Positions 32,621 through 41,673 of a stretch of 45,186 nt of DNA are shown one piece after another (positions within the stretch are counted from its first letter, which is position 1; every line of letters begins with the position of its first letter). Source of the stretch: Marinilactibacillus sp036039175 (GTDB lineage: Bacteria > Bacillota > Bacilli > Lactobacillales > Carnobacteriaceae_A); NCBI RefSeq assembly GCF_036039175.1, contig NZ_JAYXKP010000011.1, positions 1-45,186 of the forward strand, read 5' to 3'. The notes under the pieces are model-generated. The model was given only the letters and a program-made list of their open reading frames with translations, was not told the DNA's origin and ran no database searches. A program made the position numbers and the translations under genes.

Positions 32621-32656
32621 AAAACGACGTCTGAGTATTCAGGCGTCGTTTTACTG
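32621..32656 (+). terminator. Terminator of fba
   Basis: AAAACGACGTCTGA (32621-32634) pairs with TCAGGCGTCGTTTT (32639-32652), one wobble. Confidence 0.82.
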
Positions 32657-32711
32657 TTTTACATAGTGATGAATAGCGTGTTGCAAGACGATATCATTCT
32701 TGCATTTCATA

Positions 32712-32740
32712 TTGTGTTACCAATCTTTATTGTATATACT
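32712..32740 (+). promoter_or_regulatory. Promoter of bioY
   Basis: TTGTGT (32712-32717), 17-base spacer, TATACT (32735-32740). No clear BirA box (TTGTTAAC-type dyad) overlaps it. Confidence 0.6.
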
Positions 32741-32781
32741 TATCTGTGTTTGAAACTATGAAAAAGCAAAGGAAGATCCCT

Positions 32782-33330
32782 TTGAAAAACCAATCAACGA
32801 AAGACCTCATTCAAATTGCACTACTAACATCGACGCTTTCAGTCGCATCTGTATTCGTTATTCCAATCGGCCCTGTCCCTATAACCTTACAAGTATTCTT
32901 TTTTCTGTTAATTCCAGCTTTAATCGGTAGAATGAAAGGCGCCTTAACAATGAGCCTTTACATGTTACTAGGTTTAATTGGGTTTCCAGTATTCGCTGGT
33001 GGAACGGGCGGGTTTCAGAGTATACTGTCTCCAGCTTTTGGATATATTATTGGAGCCATTCTCGTTAGTCTGGTTGTAGGTAGATTGCACAAAAGAAGCG
33101 CATCAACGATTGAAATGCTTGGAACCATGTTTCTAGGGATTGTCGTACTTTATATTGTCGGCATGAGCTATCAGTATTTTATTATGAATCAAGTTCTCGA
33201 AACATCGATTTCTTGGCAGACAATCATTTTGACCAATGTCACAGCTTTTTTACCCATAGACATGATCAAAGCCTTTACAGCAGGACTAGTATACCAAAGG
33301 CTTGAAGCCGTATTGGTACGAACTGTCTAA
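32782..33330 (+). CDS. bioY: Biotin ECF transporter S component
   Basis: A 182-residue membrane protein with about six helices. Family marks are IGPVPITLQVFFFLLIPAL, YMLLGLIGFPVFAGGTGGF and LSPAFGYIIGAILVSL. It binds biotin and uses the shared ECF energising module. TTG at 32782 is chosen because AAAGGAAG lies just upstream and the protein then starts like other BioY; the in-frame GTG at 32746 sits at the predicted transcript start and cannot have an SD. Confidence 0.9.
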   Translation: MKNQSTKDLIQIALLTSTLSVASVFVIPIGPVPITLQVFFFLLIPALIGRMKGALTMSLYMLLGLIGFPVFAGGTGGFQSILSPAFGYIIGAILVSLVVGRLHKRSASTIEMLGTMFLGIVVLYIVGMSYQYFIMNQVLETSISWQTIILTNVTAFLPIDMIKAFTAGLVYQRLEAVLVRTV

Positions 33331-33407
33331 TAAACGTTTAACCTTAAAACAGATCCAGATAAGTACAACAAATAATTTTCTTAAAAGAGAGGCTTGTATA
33401 AGCAGTT

Positions 33408-34682
33408 ATGAAAAAAATAATGATAAACGGTGGAAAAAAATTAACCGGCGAAGTAACCATTTCAGGCGCTAAAAATAGTGCAGTCGCTTTAATACCAGCA
33501 GCTATATTAGCAGATTCTCCCGTCACCTTAGAGGGCGTTCCAAATATTCAAGATGTGCATTCGTTAATTGAAATTTTAAATCAAATGAACGTAAAAACAG
33601 ATTTTGACGGATCCACTCTCGTCATAGATCCTTCAGAGATGGTGTCTATTCCGATGCCAAGTGGTAAAATCAAAAGTCTACGTGCATCCTACTATTTCAT
33701 GGGTGCACTACTGACTAAATTTGGCCAAGGTGTCGTTGGACTTCCAGGAGGTTGTTTCCTAGGACCACGTCCAATCGATCAGCATCTTAAAGGATTCCGC
33801 TCACTCGGAGCAACTGTTGAAAACGAACTAGGTGCCATGTACTTGAAAACAGACGAATCAGGCCTGACAGCTTCAAGAATCTATTTTGACGTCGTTTCAA
33901 TCGGAGCAACGATCAATATCATGTTAGCTGCTGTAAAAGCAAAAGGTAGAACGATTATTGAAAATGCTGCTCGCGAACCTGAGATTATTGATGTAGCTAC
34001 ACTATTAAATAACATGGGTGCAAAAATTAGAGGTGCCGGAACAGATATCATCCGTATCGACGGTGTTGAAGAAATGCATGGATGCCGTCATACAGTGATT
34101 CCTGACCGTATCGAAGCGGGAACTTACTTGATTATGGCAGCAGCAGCTGGAAAAGATGTACTAGTGAAGAACGTAATTGTAGAACATATCGAAGGTTTGA
34201 TTGCGAAAATGGATGAAATGGGAGTTCCGATGGAGATTGGAGAAGACTCCGTACGCGTTCTTGAACCGACAGAGAAACTGAAAGGTGTCTCAATTAAGAC
34301 CTTACCATATCCTGGTTTCGCTACAGATCTTCAACAACCTTTTACACCTCTATTAATGATGGCTGAAGGGAATTCTACTATTGTAGATACCATTTATCCT
34401 AAGCGTGTCAAACACATCCCAGAATTGAACCGCATGGGTGCAGCAGCAAGAGTTACGAGCGATACAATATTGATCGAGGGGTCTTCTAGTTTAGAGGGCG
34501 CACAAGTTGAAGCAAGTGATTTAAGAGCAGGTGCTTGTTTGATGATAGCAGGACTGATCGCTGAAGGTGAGACGGAAATCACTGGTGTGGAGAACATCTT
34601 ACGTGGATATTCGCACATTATTGAAAAAATGACAGCCCTAGGCGCTGACATTCGAATGGAAGAAGTAACGGTAACAGAATAG
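33408..34682 (+). CDS. murA: UDP-N-acetylglucosamine 1-carboxyvinyltransferase (MurA2/MurZ type)
   Basis: A 424-residue enzyme for the first committed step of peptidoglycan synthesis: enolpyruvyl transfer from PEP to UDP-GlcNAc. The PEP-reactive, fosfomycin-target Cys is in LPGGCFLGPRPIDQH. N-terminal GGKKLTGEVTISGAKNSAVA is canonical. Position before rho is typical of the second MurA paralogue in low-GC Gram-positives. SD AGAGAGG is unusually far from the ATG; a small GCTT/AAGC helix between them could bring it nearer. Confidence 0.94.
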   Translation: MKKIMINGGKKLTGEVTISGAKNSAVALIPAAILADSPVTLEGVPNIQDVHSLIEILNQMNVKTDFDGSTLVIDPSEMVSIPMPSGKIKSLRASYYFMGALLTKFGQGVVGLPGGCFLGPRPIDQHLKGFRSLGATVENELGAMYLKTDESGLTASRIYFDVVSIGATINIMLAAVKAKGRTIIENAAREPEIIDVATLLNNMGAKIRGAGTDIIRIDGVEEMHGCRHTVIPDRIEAGTYLIMAAAAGKDVLVKNVIVEHIEGLIAKMDEMGVPMEIGEDSVRVLEPTEKLKGVSIKTLPYPGFATDLQQPFTPLLMMAEGNSTIVDTIYPKRVKHIPELNRMGAAARVTSDTILIEGSSSLEGAQVEASDLRAGACLMIAGLIAEGETEITGVENILRGYSHIIEKMTALGADIRMEEVTVTE

Positions 34683-34717
34683 AGAAAAAATGGATTAAAC
34701 GAATAGGGGAAGCAGTA

Positions 34718-35977
34718 GTGGCGAATATTTTAACATTTAACGATTTACAGCAGAAGACATTGAAGGAAATCTATGAGCTAGCTAAAAATCTCAAAATTCC
34801 GTATTACAGTCAAATGAATAAGAAAGAGTTATCTTTGGCGGTCATTCGTGTACAAGAAGAAAAGCAAGGTTACTTCCAGGTTTCTGGAGTGCTAGATAAA
34901 ATCTATACTCAAGACTTCGGTTTTCTTCGACCAATCAATTATTCTCACAGTAATGAAGATATTTATATTTCTGCTTCTCAGATGACTCGTTTCGGATTAA
35001 GAAATGGAGATAAAATTACCGGTACAGCAAGACCACCAAAATCTGGAGAACGCTACTATGGCTTAATGAATGTTCGCCAAGTCAACGGAAAAAACCCGGA
35101 AGAAGCACGAGAAAGACCGCATTTTCCAGCGTTGACACCACTTTATCCCGACAGAAGAATCAACCTAGAATCAACTCCAAAAGAATTATCAGCACGTATG
35201 CTCGATCTGATTGCACCGATTGGTTTTGGCCAGCGTGGATTGATTGTAGCGCCACCTAAAGTAGGAAAGACTACGATACTCAAAGAGATTGCAAATGGGA
35301 TCAAGCATAATCATCCAGAGGTGGAATTGATTGTACTTTTGATTGACGAACGCCCAGAAGAGGTTACGGATCTTGAGCGTAGTATTGACGGAGAAGTGGT
35401 ACATTCAACGTTCGATCAACAGCCGCAGAATCACGTGAAAGTCAGTGAGCTTGTACTAGAACGTGCGCGCAGACTGGTGGAAGATAAACAAGATGTCGTC
35501 ATATTAATGGACAGTATCACCAGATTGGCGCGTGCTTATAACTTGGTTGAACAACCAAGTGGTCGTACATTAAGTGGAGGGATTGATCCGGCTGCGCTTT
35601 ATCGTCCTAAGCGATTTTTCGGTTCTGCTAGAAATGTAGAAGAAGGTGGTAGTCTAACAATCGTAGCTACTGCACTTGTAGATACAGGGAGCAGAATGGA
35701 TGATGTAATCTATGAAGAATTTAAAGGTACCGGTAATATGGAATTGCACCTGTCAAGAGAGCTGGCAGAGAGAAGAATCTATCCGGCCATCGATATCAAG
35801 CGTTCAAGTACCCGAAAAGAAGATATGCTGCTGACGAAAGAACAATATGAAGCAGTCTATAAATTAAGACGTGGTATGAGGAACGACACGTACGACTATA
35901 CGGATCAGTTTATCAAAACGTTAGGTAGATATAAGAAAAATGAAGAATTCGTTCAGAAAATGCTGACTCAGAAATAA
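34718..35977 (+). CDS. rho: Transcription termination factor Rho
   Basis: A 419-residue hexameric RNA helicase. N-terminal helical domain, cold-shock-like RNA-binding domain (GVLDKIYTQDFGFLRP), then the ATPase with Walker A APPKVGKTTILKEI, Walker B DVVILMDSITRLARAYN and the Q-loop/R-loop region RTLSGGIDPAALYRPKRFFG. GTG start at 34718 behind AGGGGAAG. Directly follows murA with a 35-base gap. Confidence 0.95.
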   Translation: MANILTFNDLQQKTLKEIYELAKNLKIPYYSQMNKKELSLAVIRVQEEKQGYFQVSGVLDKIYTQDFGFLRPINYSHSNEDIYISASQMTRFGLRNGDKITGTARPPKSGERYYGLMNVRQVNGKNPEEARERPHFPALTPLYPDRRINLESTPKELSARMLDLIAPIGFGQRGLIVAPPKVGKTTILKEIANGIKHNHPEVELIVLLIDERPEEVTDLERSIDGEVVHSTFDQQPQNHVKVSELVLERARRLVEDKQDVVILMDSITRLARAYNLVEQPSGRTLSGGIDPAALYRPKRFFGSARNVEEGGSLTIVATALVDTGSRMDDVIYEEFKGTGNMELHLSRELAERRIYPAIDIKRSSTRKEDMLLTKEQYEAVYKLRRGMRNDTYDYTDQFIKTLGRYKKNEEFVQKMLTQK

Positions 35978-36022
35978 CCACTATTGAGAGCTTAATTATT
36001 TTATTTAAATCTACGAAAATGA

Positions 36023-36064
36023 TTGCAACACTAATTTAATCATGCTATTATACTTAGTGTTGCA
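36023..36064 (+). promoter_or_regulatory. rpmE2 promoter enclosed by an 11-bp inverted repeat
   Basis: TTGCAA (36023-36028), 17-base spacer, TATTAT (36046-36051). TGCAACACTAA (36024-36034) and TTAGTGTTGCA (36054-36064) are perfect complements: one arm covers the -35, the other the start of transcription. This looks like an operator. It does not match the Zur, Fur or PerR consensus. Confidence 0.65.
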
Positions 36065-36078
36065 TACAATCTAAAATT

Positions 36079-36124
36079 GGGTAAGAATGTCTGCTATTCT
36101 AGTCTAGACAGAAGAACCCTTTTT
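36079..36124 (+). promoter_or_regulatory. Structured leader of rpmE2
   Basis: GGGT (36079-36082) pairs with ACCC (36116-36119) and TGTCT with AGACA inside, with a purine-rich internal loop, followed by TTTTT. It may be a terminator/attenuator or an L31-type ribosomal protein leader. L31 leaders have been proposed in Firmicutes; whether this one matches is untested. Confidence 0.5.
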
Positions 36125-36182
36125 ACGACAGAAGACAACTATGAGATCGCAGAGATTTTATGGCATAAGGAGTGAAAACACT

Positions 36183-36434
36183 ATGAAAAAAGAAATCCAT
36201 CCAACATATCATCAAGTCGTTTTTATGGACACTACTACAGGATTTAAATTCTTGTCTGGTTCTACAAAAGCATCTAACGAAACAGTAGAATGGGAAGACG
36301 GAAAAGAATATCCATTAATTCGTATGGAGATTACTTCTGACTCACATCCTTTCTATACTGGTCGTCAAAAATTTGCTCAAGCAGATGGACGTATCGACCG
36401 TTTCAACAAAAAATACGGTATGGACGAAGCATAA
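36183..36434 (+). CDS. rpmE2: Ribosomal protein L31, type B
   Basis: An 83-residue ribosomal protein: MKKEIHPTYHQVVFMDTTTG at the start, HPFYTGRQKFAQADGRIDRFNKKYG at the end. It lacks the CxxC zinc ligands of the A type, so it is the zinc-free form. ATG at 36183 has AGGAG upstream. Follows rho as in many Lactobacillales but with its own promoter and leader. Confidence 0.94.
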   Translation: MKKEIHPTYHQVVFMDTTTGFKFLSGSTKASNETVEWEDGKEYPLIRMEITSDSHPFYTGRQKFAQADGRIDRFNKKYGMDEA

Positions 36435-36448
36435 ACTGTATTTCAAGA

Positions 36449-36477
36449 AAAGCTCTGGGCATCCAGGGCTTTTTTTA
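36449..36477 (+). terminator. Terminator of rpmE2
   Basis: AAAGCTCTGG (36449-36458), loop GCAT, CCAGGGCTTT (36463-36472), T-run. Confidence 0.87.
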
Positions 36478-36636
36478 TTTGGGTACGTTTTGGATACATA
36501 GAATAAAGGATTTGGATTTCAGGCGTTTTTACTAGAATATACACGTATTAAATGAATAGAAAAAGTTTAGTGAAGCAATCAACAGCTTTTATTAAATCTG
36601 CATAGTTTTAGTTGTTAAGCTAGAAGTTTGTTGCTA

Positions 36637-36667
36637 AAATACTGGTTAGGACACCTCACCAGTATTT
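36637..36667. repeat. Inverted repeat before ddl
   Basis: AAATACTGGT and ACCAGTATTT, 10 bp perfect with an 11-base loop, about 45 bases before the ddl start. It may be a terminator, operator or leader hairpin; no T-run follows. Confidence 0.5.
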
Positions 36668-36711
36668 GAGAAAATAGTGAAGAAGACTCAACACTAAAGG
36701 AGAAAACTCAG

Positions 36712-37764
36712 ATGAATATATTTCTAGTTTATGGAGGGAAAAGTGCAGAGCACGATATTTCTATCTTATCGGCCTACTCTATCCTGAAAGAAATCTATTA
36801 TAATTATTATAAAGTTACCCCAGTTTTTATTACTCGAGAAGGCAAGTGGTTGAGAGGCGAAGAAATAACCGATCCCAATCAACTGGAATCCAGTGAAGAT
36901 CTAATAATCAAAGATACTGGAAATGAAATGCGATTCAATGAAATACCAAAAGAAAACTCAATCGTTTTCCCAGTCTTGCACGGACCAAATGGTGAAGACG
37001 GGACGGTTCAAGGGTTACTTGAAGTGCTAGAGATCCCTTATGTCGGTGCGGGTGTATTAGCAAGTGCTACGGGGATGGACAAAATCATTAGTAAGATTCT
37101 TTTTAAAGAAGCTGGATTACCAATCGTTCCTTATCACGAAATTAAAGTAAACGAATGGCGTATCCATCAAAATTTAGTGATAGAAGCAGTGGAAGCCAAA
37201 CTGTCGTATCCAATGTTTATCAAACCATCCAATATGGGTTCAAGTGTGGGCATTACACAAGCAACCGATAGAGAAGAATTAGCGCAAGCAATTGCGAAAG
37301 CCTTCGAATATGACAGACGAGTGCTTGTAGAAAAAGGGATACAAGCCCGTGAAATAGAAGTTGCAGTGCTGGGAAATGAAGACGTTAATACTTCAGTGCC
37401 AGGGGAACTGGTGAAAGAGCAGCAGTTTTATGACTACGAATCTAAATATCTATCGAATGACGTCGTACCGCAAATACCTGCAGAACTACCTGAAGATATC
37501 ACTAAAACACTCAGGGAGTATGCGGCAAAAGCGTTTATGGCAATTGATGGAAGTGGATTGACTAGAGTCGACTTTTTCCTGACGAACGACAATGAAATTT
37601 ATATTAACGAAGTCAATACATTCCCAGGATTCACAGACTTCAGTATGTATCCTAGATTATGGGAAAATACAGGATTAGCTTACAAAGATTTAATTGAAGA
37701 ATTGATCCAGTTAGGACTACGTCGCTTTAAAGCAAGACAAGGCCAAGCCTTAAAAGATCGTTAA
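36712..37764 (+). CDS. ddl: D-alanine-D-alanine ligase
   Basis: A 350-residue ATP-grasp ligase that makes the D-Ala-D-Ala end of peptidoglycan precursors. N-terminal VYGGKSAEHDISILSAYSIL, then VFPVLHGPNGEDGTVQGLLE, IKPSNMGSSVGITQA and INEVNTFPGFT. The loop residue that sets specificity reads FYDYESKY: a Tyr after Lys, as in D-Ala-D-Ala (vancomycin-sensitive) enzymes, not the Phe of D-lactate-type ligases. AAAGGAG before the ATG. First of the ddl-murF pair. Confidence 0.94.
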   Translation: MNIFLVYGGKSAEHDISILSAYSILKEIYYNYYKVTPVFITREGKWLRGEEITDPNQLESSEDLIIKDTGNEMRFNEIPKENSIVFPVLHGPNGEDGTVQGLLEVLEIPYVGAGVLASATGMDKIISKILFKEAGLPIVPYHEIKVNEWRIHQNLVIEAVEAKLSYPMFIKPSNMGSSVGITQATDREELAQAIAKAFEYDRRVLVEKGIQAREIEVAVLGNEDVNTSVPGELVKEQQFYDYESKYLSNDVVPQIPAELPEDITKTLREYAAKAFMAIDGSGLTRVDFFLTNDNEIYINEVNTFPGFTDFSMYPRLWENTGLAYKDLIEELIQLGLRRFKARQGQALKDR

Positions 37765-37828
37765 TAGCGAATCTACAGCATAAATGGGAGCGGTCGGCTG
37801 ATTGCTCCCTTCTATTGGAGAGAATGAA

Positions 37829-39208
37829 ATGACAAAATGGACATTAAGCGAAATAGCAGAAGCAACAGAGGGTGTCGTCTATTACGCTAAAGACGAAACG
37901 ATTAAAATCAAAGAAGTATCATTTGACTCAAGAAATCTTTCGGAAGGAAGCTTATTCGTGCCGCTCGTAGCTGAAAGAAATGGACACGAATATATTACTA
38001 GTGCTATTGAAAACGGAGCGAGTGCAACGTTGTGGAGCGATTCGATTGAAAAAGCACCTAAAGATATACCCGTTATTTTAGTGAAAGATACGTTAACAGC
38101 TTTACAAGAATTTTCGAAATGGTATTTAAAGAAAGTTCATCCTAAAGTAGTTGGTGTGACAGGAAGTAACGGTAAGACAACGACAAAAGATATGATTGCT
38201 GCGGTTGCGTCAGCCAAATTCAAAACACATAAAACAGTTGGAAACTTCAATAACCATATTGGGCTGCCATATACCATTTTAGAAATGCCGGAAGACACAG
38301 AAGTAGCTGTTTTGGAAATGGGCATGAGTCAAGCTCGAGAAATTCATGTTCTTTCCGTCTTAGCTGAGCCAGATATTGCTGTGATCACCATGATAGGAGA
38401 ATCTCATATTGAGTTCTTTGGGTCGAAATCCGGGATAGCAGATGCAAAACTGGAAATAGTGGACGGTCTAAAAGCAGACGGAACCTTGATTTATCTTGGA
38501 GAAGAACCGCTACTGTCAGAACGAATAGATAAAATGAATACAGTTAAAACGAGAACTTTTGGGAAAACGGATAAAGAAGATCTATATTCAATAAGTATAG
38601 AGCCCGACGTCAAATCAACAAAATTTTCAGTTAATCTGGTTCCCGAGTTGACGATTACGTTACCGACCCCTGGTGAGTATAATGTCCAAAATGCGTTAGC
38701 GGCTTTATCGGTAGGATTGGAGCTAGGAATCGAGATTGAAGCGGGCGCAGAAAAACTCGAACACTTCCAGTTGACCAAAAATCGTCTGGAGTGGCTAGAA
38801 GGATTTAATGGCGCACAACTTTTGAATGATGCTTACAATGCAAGCCCCTCTTCAATGAAAGCTGTATTGAATTATTTTTCCAATATAGAAGCTAAAGGAC
38901 AAAAAATTGTTGTCCTCGGAGATATTTTGGAACTTGGAAGCTTATCTGAATCTTTGCACAAGAGTGTAGCTGAATCTATCAATGCAGAAGCAATCGATCA
39001 GTTAGTCTTGTATGGCGATGAAATGGGTGTCGTATACGAACAAGTAAAAGAACAGTTTAGTACGGAAAATATCCGACACTTTTCAGGAGATAAAAAGCCA
39101 CTTATAGATTACCTGAGAAAAACAGTACAGAAGAATGATATGGTCTTGCTGAAATCGAGCTTAGGGACGGGTATACTTGGCGTTGTAGAAGAATTAAAAC
39201 GTAAATAG
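37829..39208 (+). CDS. murF: UDP-MurNAc-tripeptide-D-Ala-D-Ala ligase
   Basis: A 459-residue Mur ligase that adds the D-Ala-D-Ala made by Ddl. ATP loop GVTGSNGKTTTKDMIA, then NFNNHIGLPYTIL and LLNDAYNASPSSMKA. Start ATG 37829 is preceded by GGAGAGAATGAA; an in-frame start at 37802 has no SD. Gap of 64 bases from ddl. Confidence 0.94.
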   Translation: MTKWTLSEIAEATEGVVYYAKDETIKIKEVSFDSRNLSEGSLFVPLVAERNGHEYITSAIENGASATLWSDSIEKAPKDIPVILVKDTLTALQEFSKWYLKKVHPKVVGVTGSNGKTTTKDMIAAVASAKFKTHKTVGNFNNHIGLPYTILEMPEDTEVAVLEMGMSQAREIHVLSVLAEPDIAVITMIGESHIEFFGSKSGIADAKLEIVDGLKADGTLIYLGEEPLLSERIDKMNTVKTRTFGKTDKEDLYSISIEPDVKSTKFSVNLVPELTITLPTPGEYNVQNALAALSVGLELGIEIEAGAEKLEHFQLTKNRLEWLEGFNGAQLLNDAYNASPSSMKAVLNYFSNIEAKGQKIVVLGDILELGSLSESLHKSVAESINAEAIDQLVLYGDEMGVVYEQVKEQFSTENIRHFSGDKKPLIDYLRKTVQKNDMVLLKSSLGTGILGVVEELKRK

Positions 39209-39381
39209 AGTGTAAAACGTATTCATTTGAAATATGCACCGATAAAGTTGAAAATAAAAACAATGCATGCTATGATATCTGTTGAGCAACGGTTCGATAT
39301 TGTTCAATTTTGCTTTCGTTAGCGGAATACTAATTTAAAGTAAATGATTTTTAATTAAATATGAGTCAAGAAGAATTTAAA

Positions 39382-39565
39382 ACCCTAGTGTTTCGCGTCC
39401 AGCGTTTTGTATACGAACATTAGGGTCTTTATGTGAAAAAGAAACGACGAACTACCCTCATCAACATAGAGGAGATAAGTTTCTTTTAAGTAGTGCCGAC
39501 CTATTGAGCCTGTAAGCTCATTTTAAGGCATTACTCCTTGGCTCCACGACAAATAGAAGCCAAGG
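39382..39565 (+). promoter_or_regulatory. Long structured leader of cshA
   Basis: The roughly 380 bases between murF and cshA hold a chain of stems: ACCCTAGTG/CATTAGGGT (39382-39426), AAAAGAAAC/GTTTCTTTT (39437-39487), GTAGTGCC/GGCATTAC (39490-39534) enclosing TGAGC/GCTCA, and CCTTGGCT/AGCCAAGG (39536-39565). The SD AGGAGG follows at 39574. No ORF of note lies here (a 20-codon ORF at 39361 has no SD). Long folded leaders are usual for cold-shock and DEAD-box helicase messages. Confidence 0.6.
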
Positions 39566-39588
39566 AAAACAATAGGAGGAATTATTTT

Positions 39589-41097
39589 TTGAAATTTAGC
39601 GAATTAAACATTGCACCAGAAATATTGAAATCAGTAGAGGGTATGGGATTTGAAGAAACAACCCCAATCCAGGAAAAAACAATACCATTAGCCTTAGAAG
39701 GTAAAGATGTCATTGGACAAGCTCAAACGGGTACAGGTAAAACTGCCGCTTTCGGTATTCCAATGTTACAAAAAATCGACCCAAGTAATCGTAATGTTCA
39801 AGGACTGATCATTGCACCGACTCGCGAGTTAGCTATCCAAACACAAGAAGAAATCTTCCGTTTAAGTAAAGATAAACGTGTACGAGTAACTTGTGTTTAT
39901 GGTGGAGCGGATATTAGAAGACAGATCAAACAAATCCAAGGTGGCGCACAAATCGTCGTAGGAACTCCCGGACGTTTGCTAGACCACATCAGACGTAGAA
40001 CTCTGAAATTAGATAAAGTTGAAACACTTGTTTTGGATGAAGCAGATGAGATGCTGAATATGGGATTCATTGAAGACATTGAATCTATCATCAAAGAAGT
40101 ACCTTCAGAGCGTCAGACACTATTATTCTCAGCAACAATGCCAACACCTATCAAACGTATCGCAGAACGTTTCATGAAATCACCTGAAACAGTTGCGATC
40201 AAAACAAAAACATTGTCTGCTGCAACAATCGATCAGTACTTCACTAAAGCACGTGACAATGAGAAGTTTGACATTTTAACTCGTTTAATCGATGTTCAAA
40301 ATCCAACTTCAGCAATCATCTTCGGTAGAACTAAACGCCGTGTTGATGAATTAGCTAAAGGTTTGGAAATGCGCGGATACCAAGCTGAAGGAATCCACGG
40401 AGACCTTTCACAAAGTAAACGTATGAGCGTATTGAGCGACTTTAAAAAAGGTAAAATGGATATTTTAGTAGCAACAGATGTTGCAGCTCGTGGATTAGAC
40501 GTTTCAGGTTTAACACACGTTTATAATTATGATGTTCCTCAAGATCCAGAAAGCTACGTTCATCGTATTGGACGTACTGGTCGTGCAGGTGAAAAAGGCG
40601 TTTCTGTAACGTTTGTAACACCTCAAGAGATGGGTTATTTACGTACGATTGAGAACCTAACGAAGCAAGAAATTACTTCTCTTCGTCCACCAACAAATGA
40701 CGAAGCAATTGAAAGTCAACTTGAGTCTGCTATGGAAGATATCCGCAAAACAATCGTGGAAAACGGTTTGGATAAATACCATACTGCAGCTGAAAAACTA
40801 TTGAGTGCTTACTCGTCAGAGGATATTGCAGCAGCTTTGGTCAAAACAATGATCAAGGATTCTACTGAAGTACCTGTAACGATTACACCTCAAAGACCTC
40901 TACCAAACAAAGATCGTAAACGTAGTGGTGGCGGTAGTGGAAAAGGCGGCAACCGTAACAGAAACGGCCGTAGCGGAAATAGTAACAACAAGCGTACTGG
41001 TAGACGCGGTGATGGAAAAGGACGTAGCGAAGGTAGCAGTCGTCGTAATAACTATCGCAAAGACCGTGGTAGCAGCACGAACAAAGATAACAGCTAA
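39589..41097 (+). CDS. cshA: DEAD-box RNA helicase CshA
   Basis: A 502-residue ATP-dependent RNA helicase. Q motif GFEETTPIQEKTIP, Walker A AQTGTGKTAAF, PTRELAIQ, DEADEML, SATMP, and C-terminal HRIGRTGRAG. The tail from about residue 430 is Gly/Arg/Asn/Ser-rich (RSGGGSGKGGNRNRNGRSG), a basic disordered RNA-binding end. CshA works in mRNA decay and ribosome assembly, mostly in the cold. TTG start at 39589 behind AGGAGG, nine bases; an earlier in-frame TTG at 39538 lies inside a hairpin. Confidence 0.93.
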   Translation: MKFSELNIAPEILKSVEGMGFEETTPIQEKTIPLALEGKDVIGQAQTGTGKTAAFGIPMLQKIDPSNRNVQGLIIAPTRELAIQTQEEIFRLSKDKRVRVTCVYGGADIRRQIKQIQGGAQIVVGTPGRLLDHIRRRTLKLDKVETLVLDEADEMLNMGFIEDIESIIKEVPSERQTLLFSATMPTPIKRIAERFMKSPETVAIKTKTLSAATIDQYFTKARDNEKFDILTRLIDVQNPTSAIIFGRTKRRVDELAKGLEMRGYQAEGIHGDLSQSKRMSVLSDFKKGKMDILVATDVAARGLDVSGLTHVYNYDVPQDPESYVHRIGRTGRAGEKGVSVTFVTPQEMGYLRTIENLTKQEITSLRPPTNDEAIESQLESAMEDIRKTIVENGLDKYHTAAEKLLSAYSSEDIAAALVKTMIKDSTEVPVTITPQRPLPNKDRKRSGGGSGKGGNRNRNGRSGNSNNKRTGRRGDGKGRSEGSSRRNNYRKDRGSSTNKDNS

Positions 41098-41109
41098 AAA
41101 AGAATTTAT

Positions 41110-41140
41110 GAAGGGGTCCAGAATTTGGATCCCTTTTTTA
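41110..41140 (+). terminator. Terminator of cshA
   Basis: AAGGGGTCCA (41111-41120) pairs with TGGATCCCTT (41126-41135), T-run. Confidence 0.87.
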
Positions 41141-41319
41141 GATTGTTAAATTCTATTCAAAATGTATTTGCATATGATAAGCTTGAATAGGCGTATGCAA
41201 CGGTTGAAATGTCTGTTATAGAGCTTATGTATGACTTTTTAGCAGGATTCTGTTAGTATTGAAAATAAGTAATCTAAGAAAATAGTGCAACACATATTTA
41301 GAGTAAAACGAGGGATTGT

Positions 41320-41673
41320 ATGATTGTAGGAATCGGGCTAGATCTTGTAGATATTTCAAGAATCAAGAAAGCTTGTAAAAAAAGAGAAAGTTTTCCATCT
41401 CGTGTTTTGACTCGAAATGAACTTCAGGTTTATGAGCAATTGAAAGGCACGCGCAGAGAAGAATTTCTTGCAGGGAGATTTTCAGCGAAAGAGGCTTTTT
41501 CTAAAGCGTTAGGGACAGGTATTGGTAAAGTTGGGTTTCAGGATATTGAGATAATGAATAATCCTTCCGGAAAACCGGAAATTACGCACTCTCCGTTTAC
41601 TGGTAATGCTTGGATAACGATAACGCATACGGAAGAAACCGCTGCAGCACAGGTGATATTGGAAGAAATTTGA
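41320..41673 (+). CDS. acpS: Holo-[acyl-carrier-protein] synthase
   Basis: A 117-residue phosphopantetheinyl transferase that loads coenzyme A's arm onto ACP for fatty acid synthesis. Metal-binding GIGLDLVDISRI at the start and GRFSAKEAFSKALGTG in the middle are canonical. GAGGG lies before the ATG. In many relatives alr follows; here it does not. Confidence 0.93.
   Translation: MIVGIGLDLVDISRIKKACKKRESFPSRVLTRNELQVYEQLKGTRREEFLAGRFSAKEAFSKALGTGIGKVGFQDIEIMNNPSGKPEITHSPFTGNAWITITHTEETAAAQVILEEI

Noticed and set aside
32700..32760. BirA operator before bioY
   Set aside because: No pair of TTGTTAAC/GTTAACAA-like half sites could be found.
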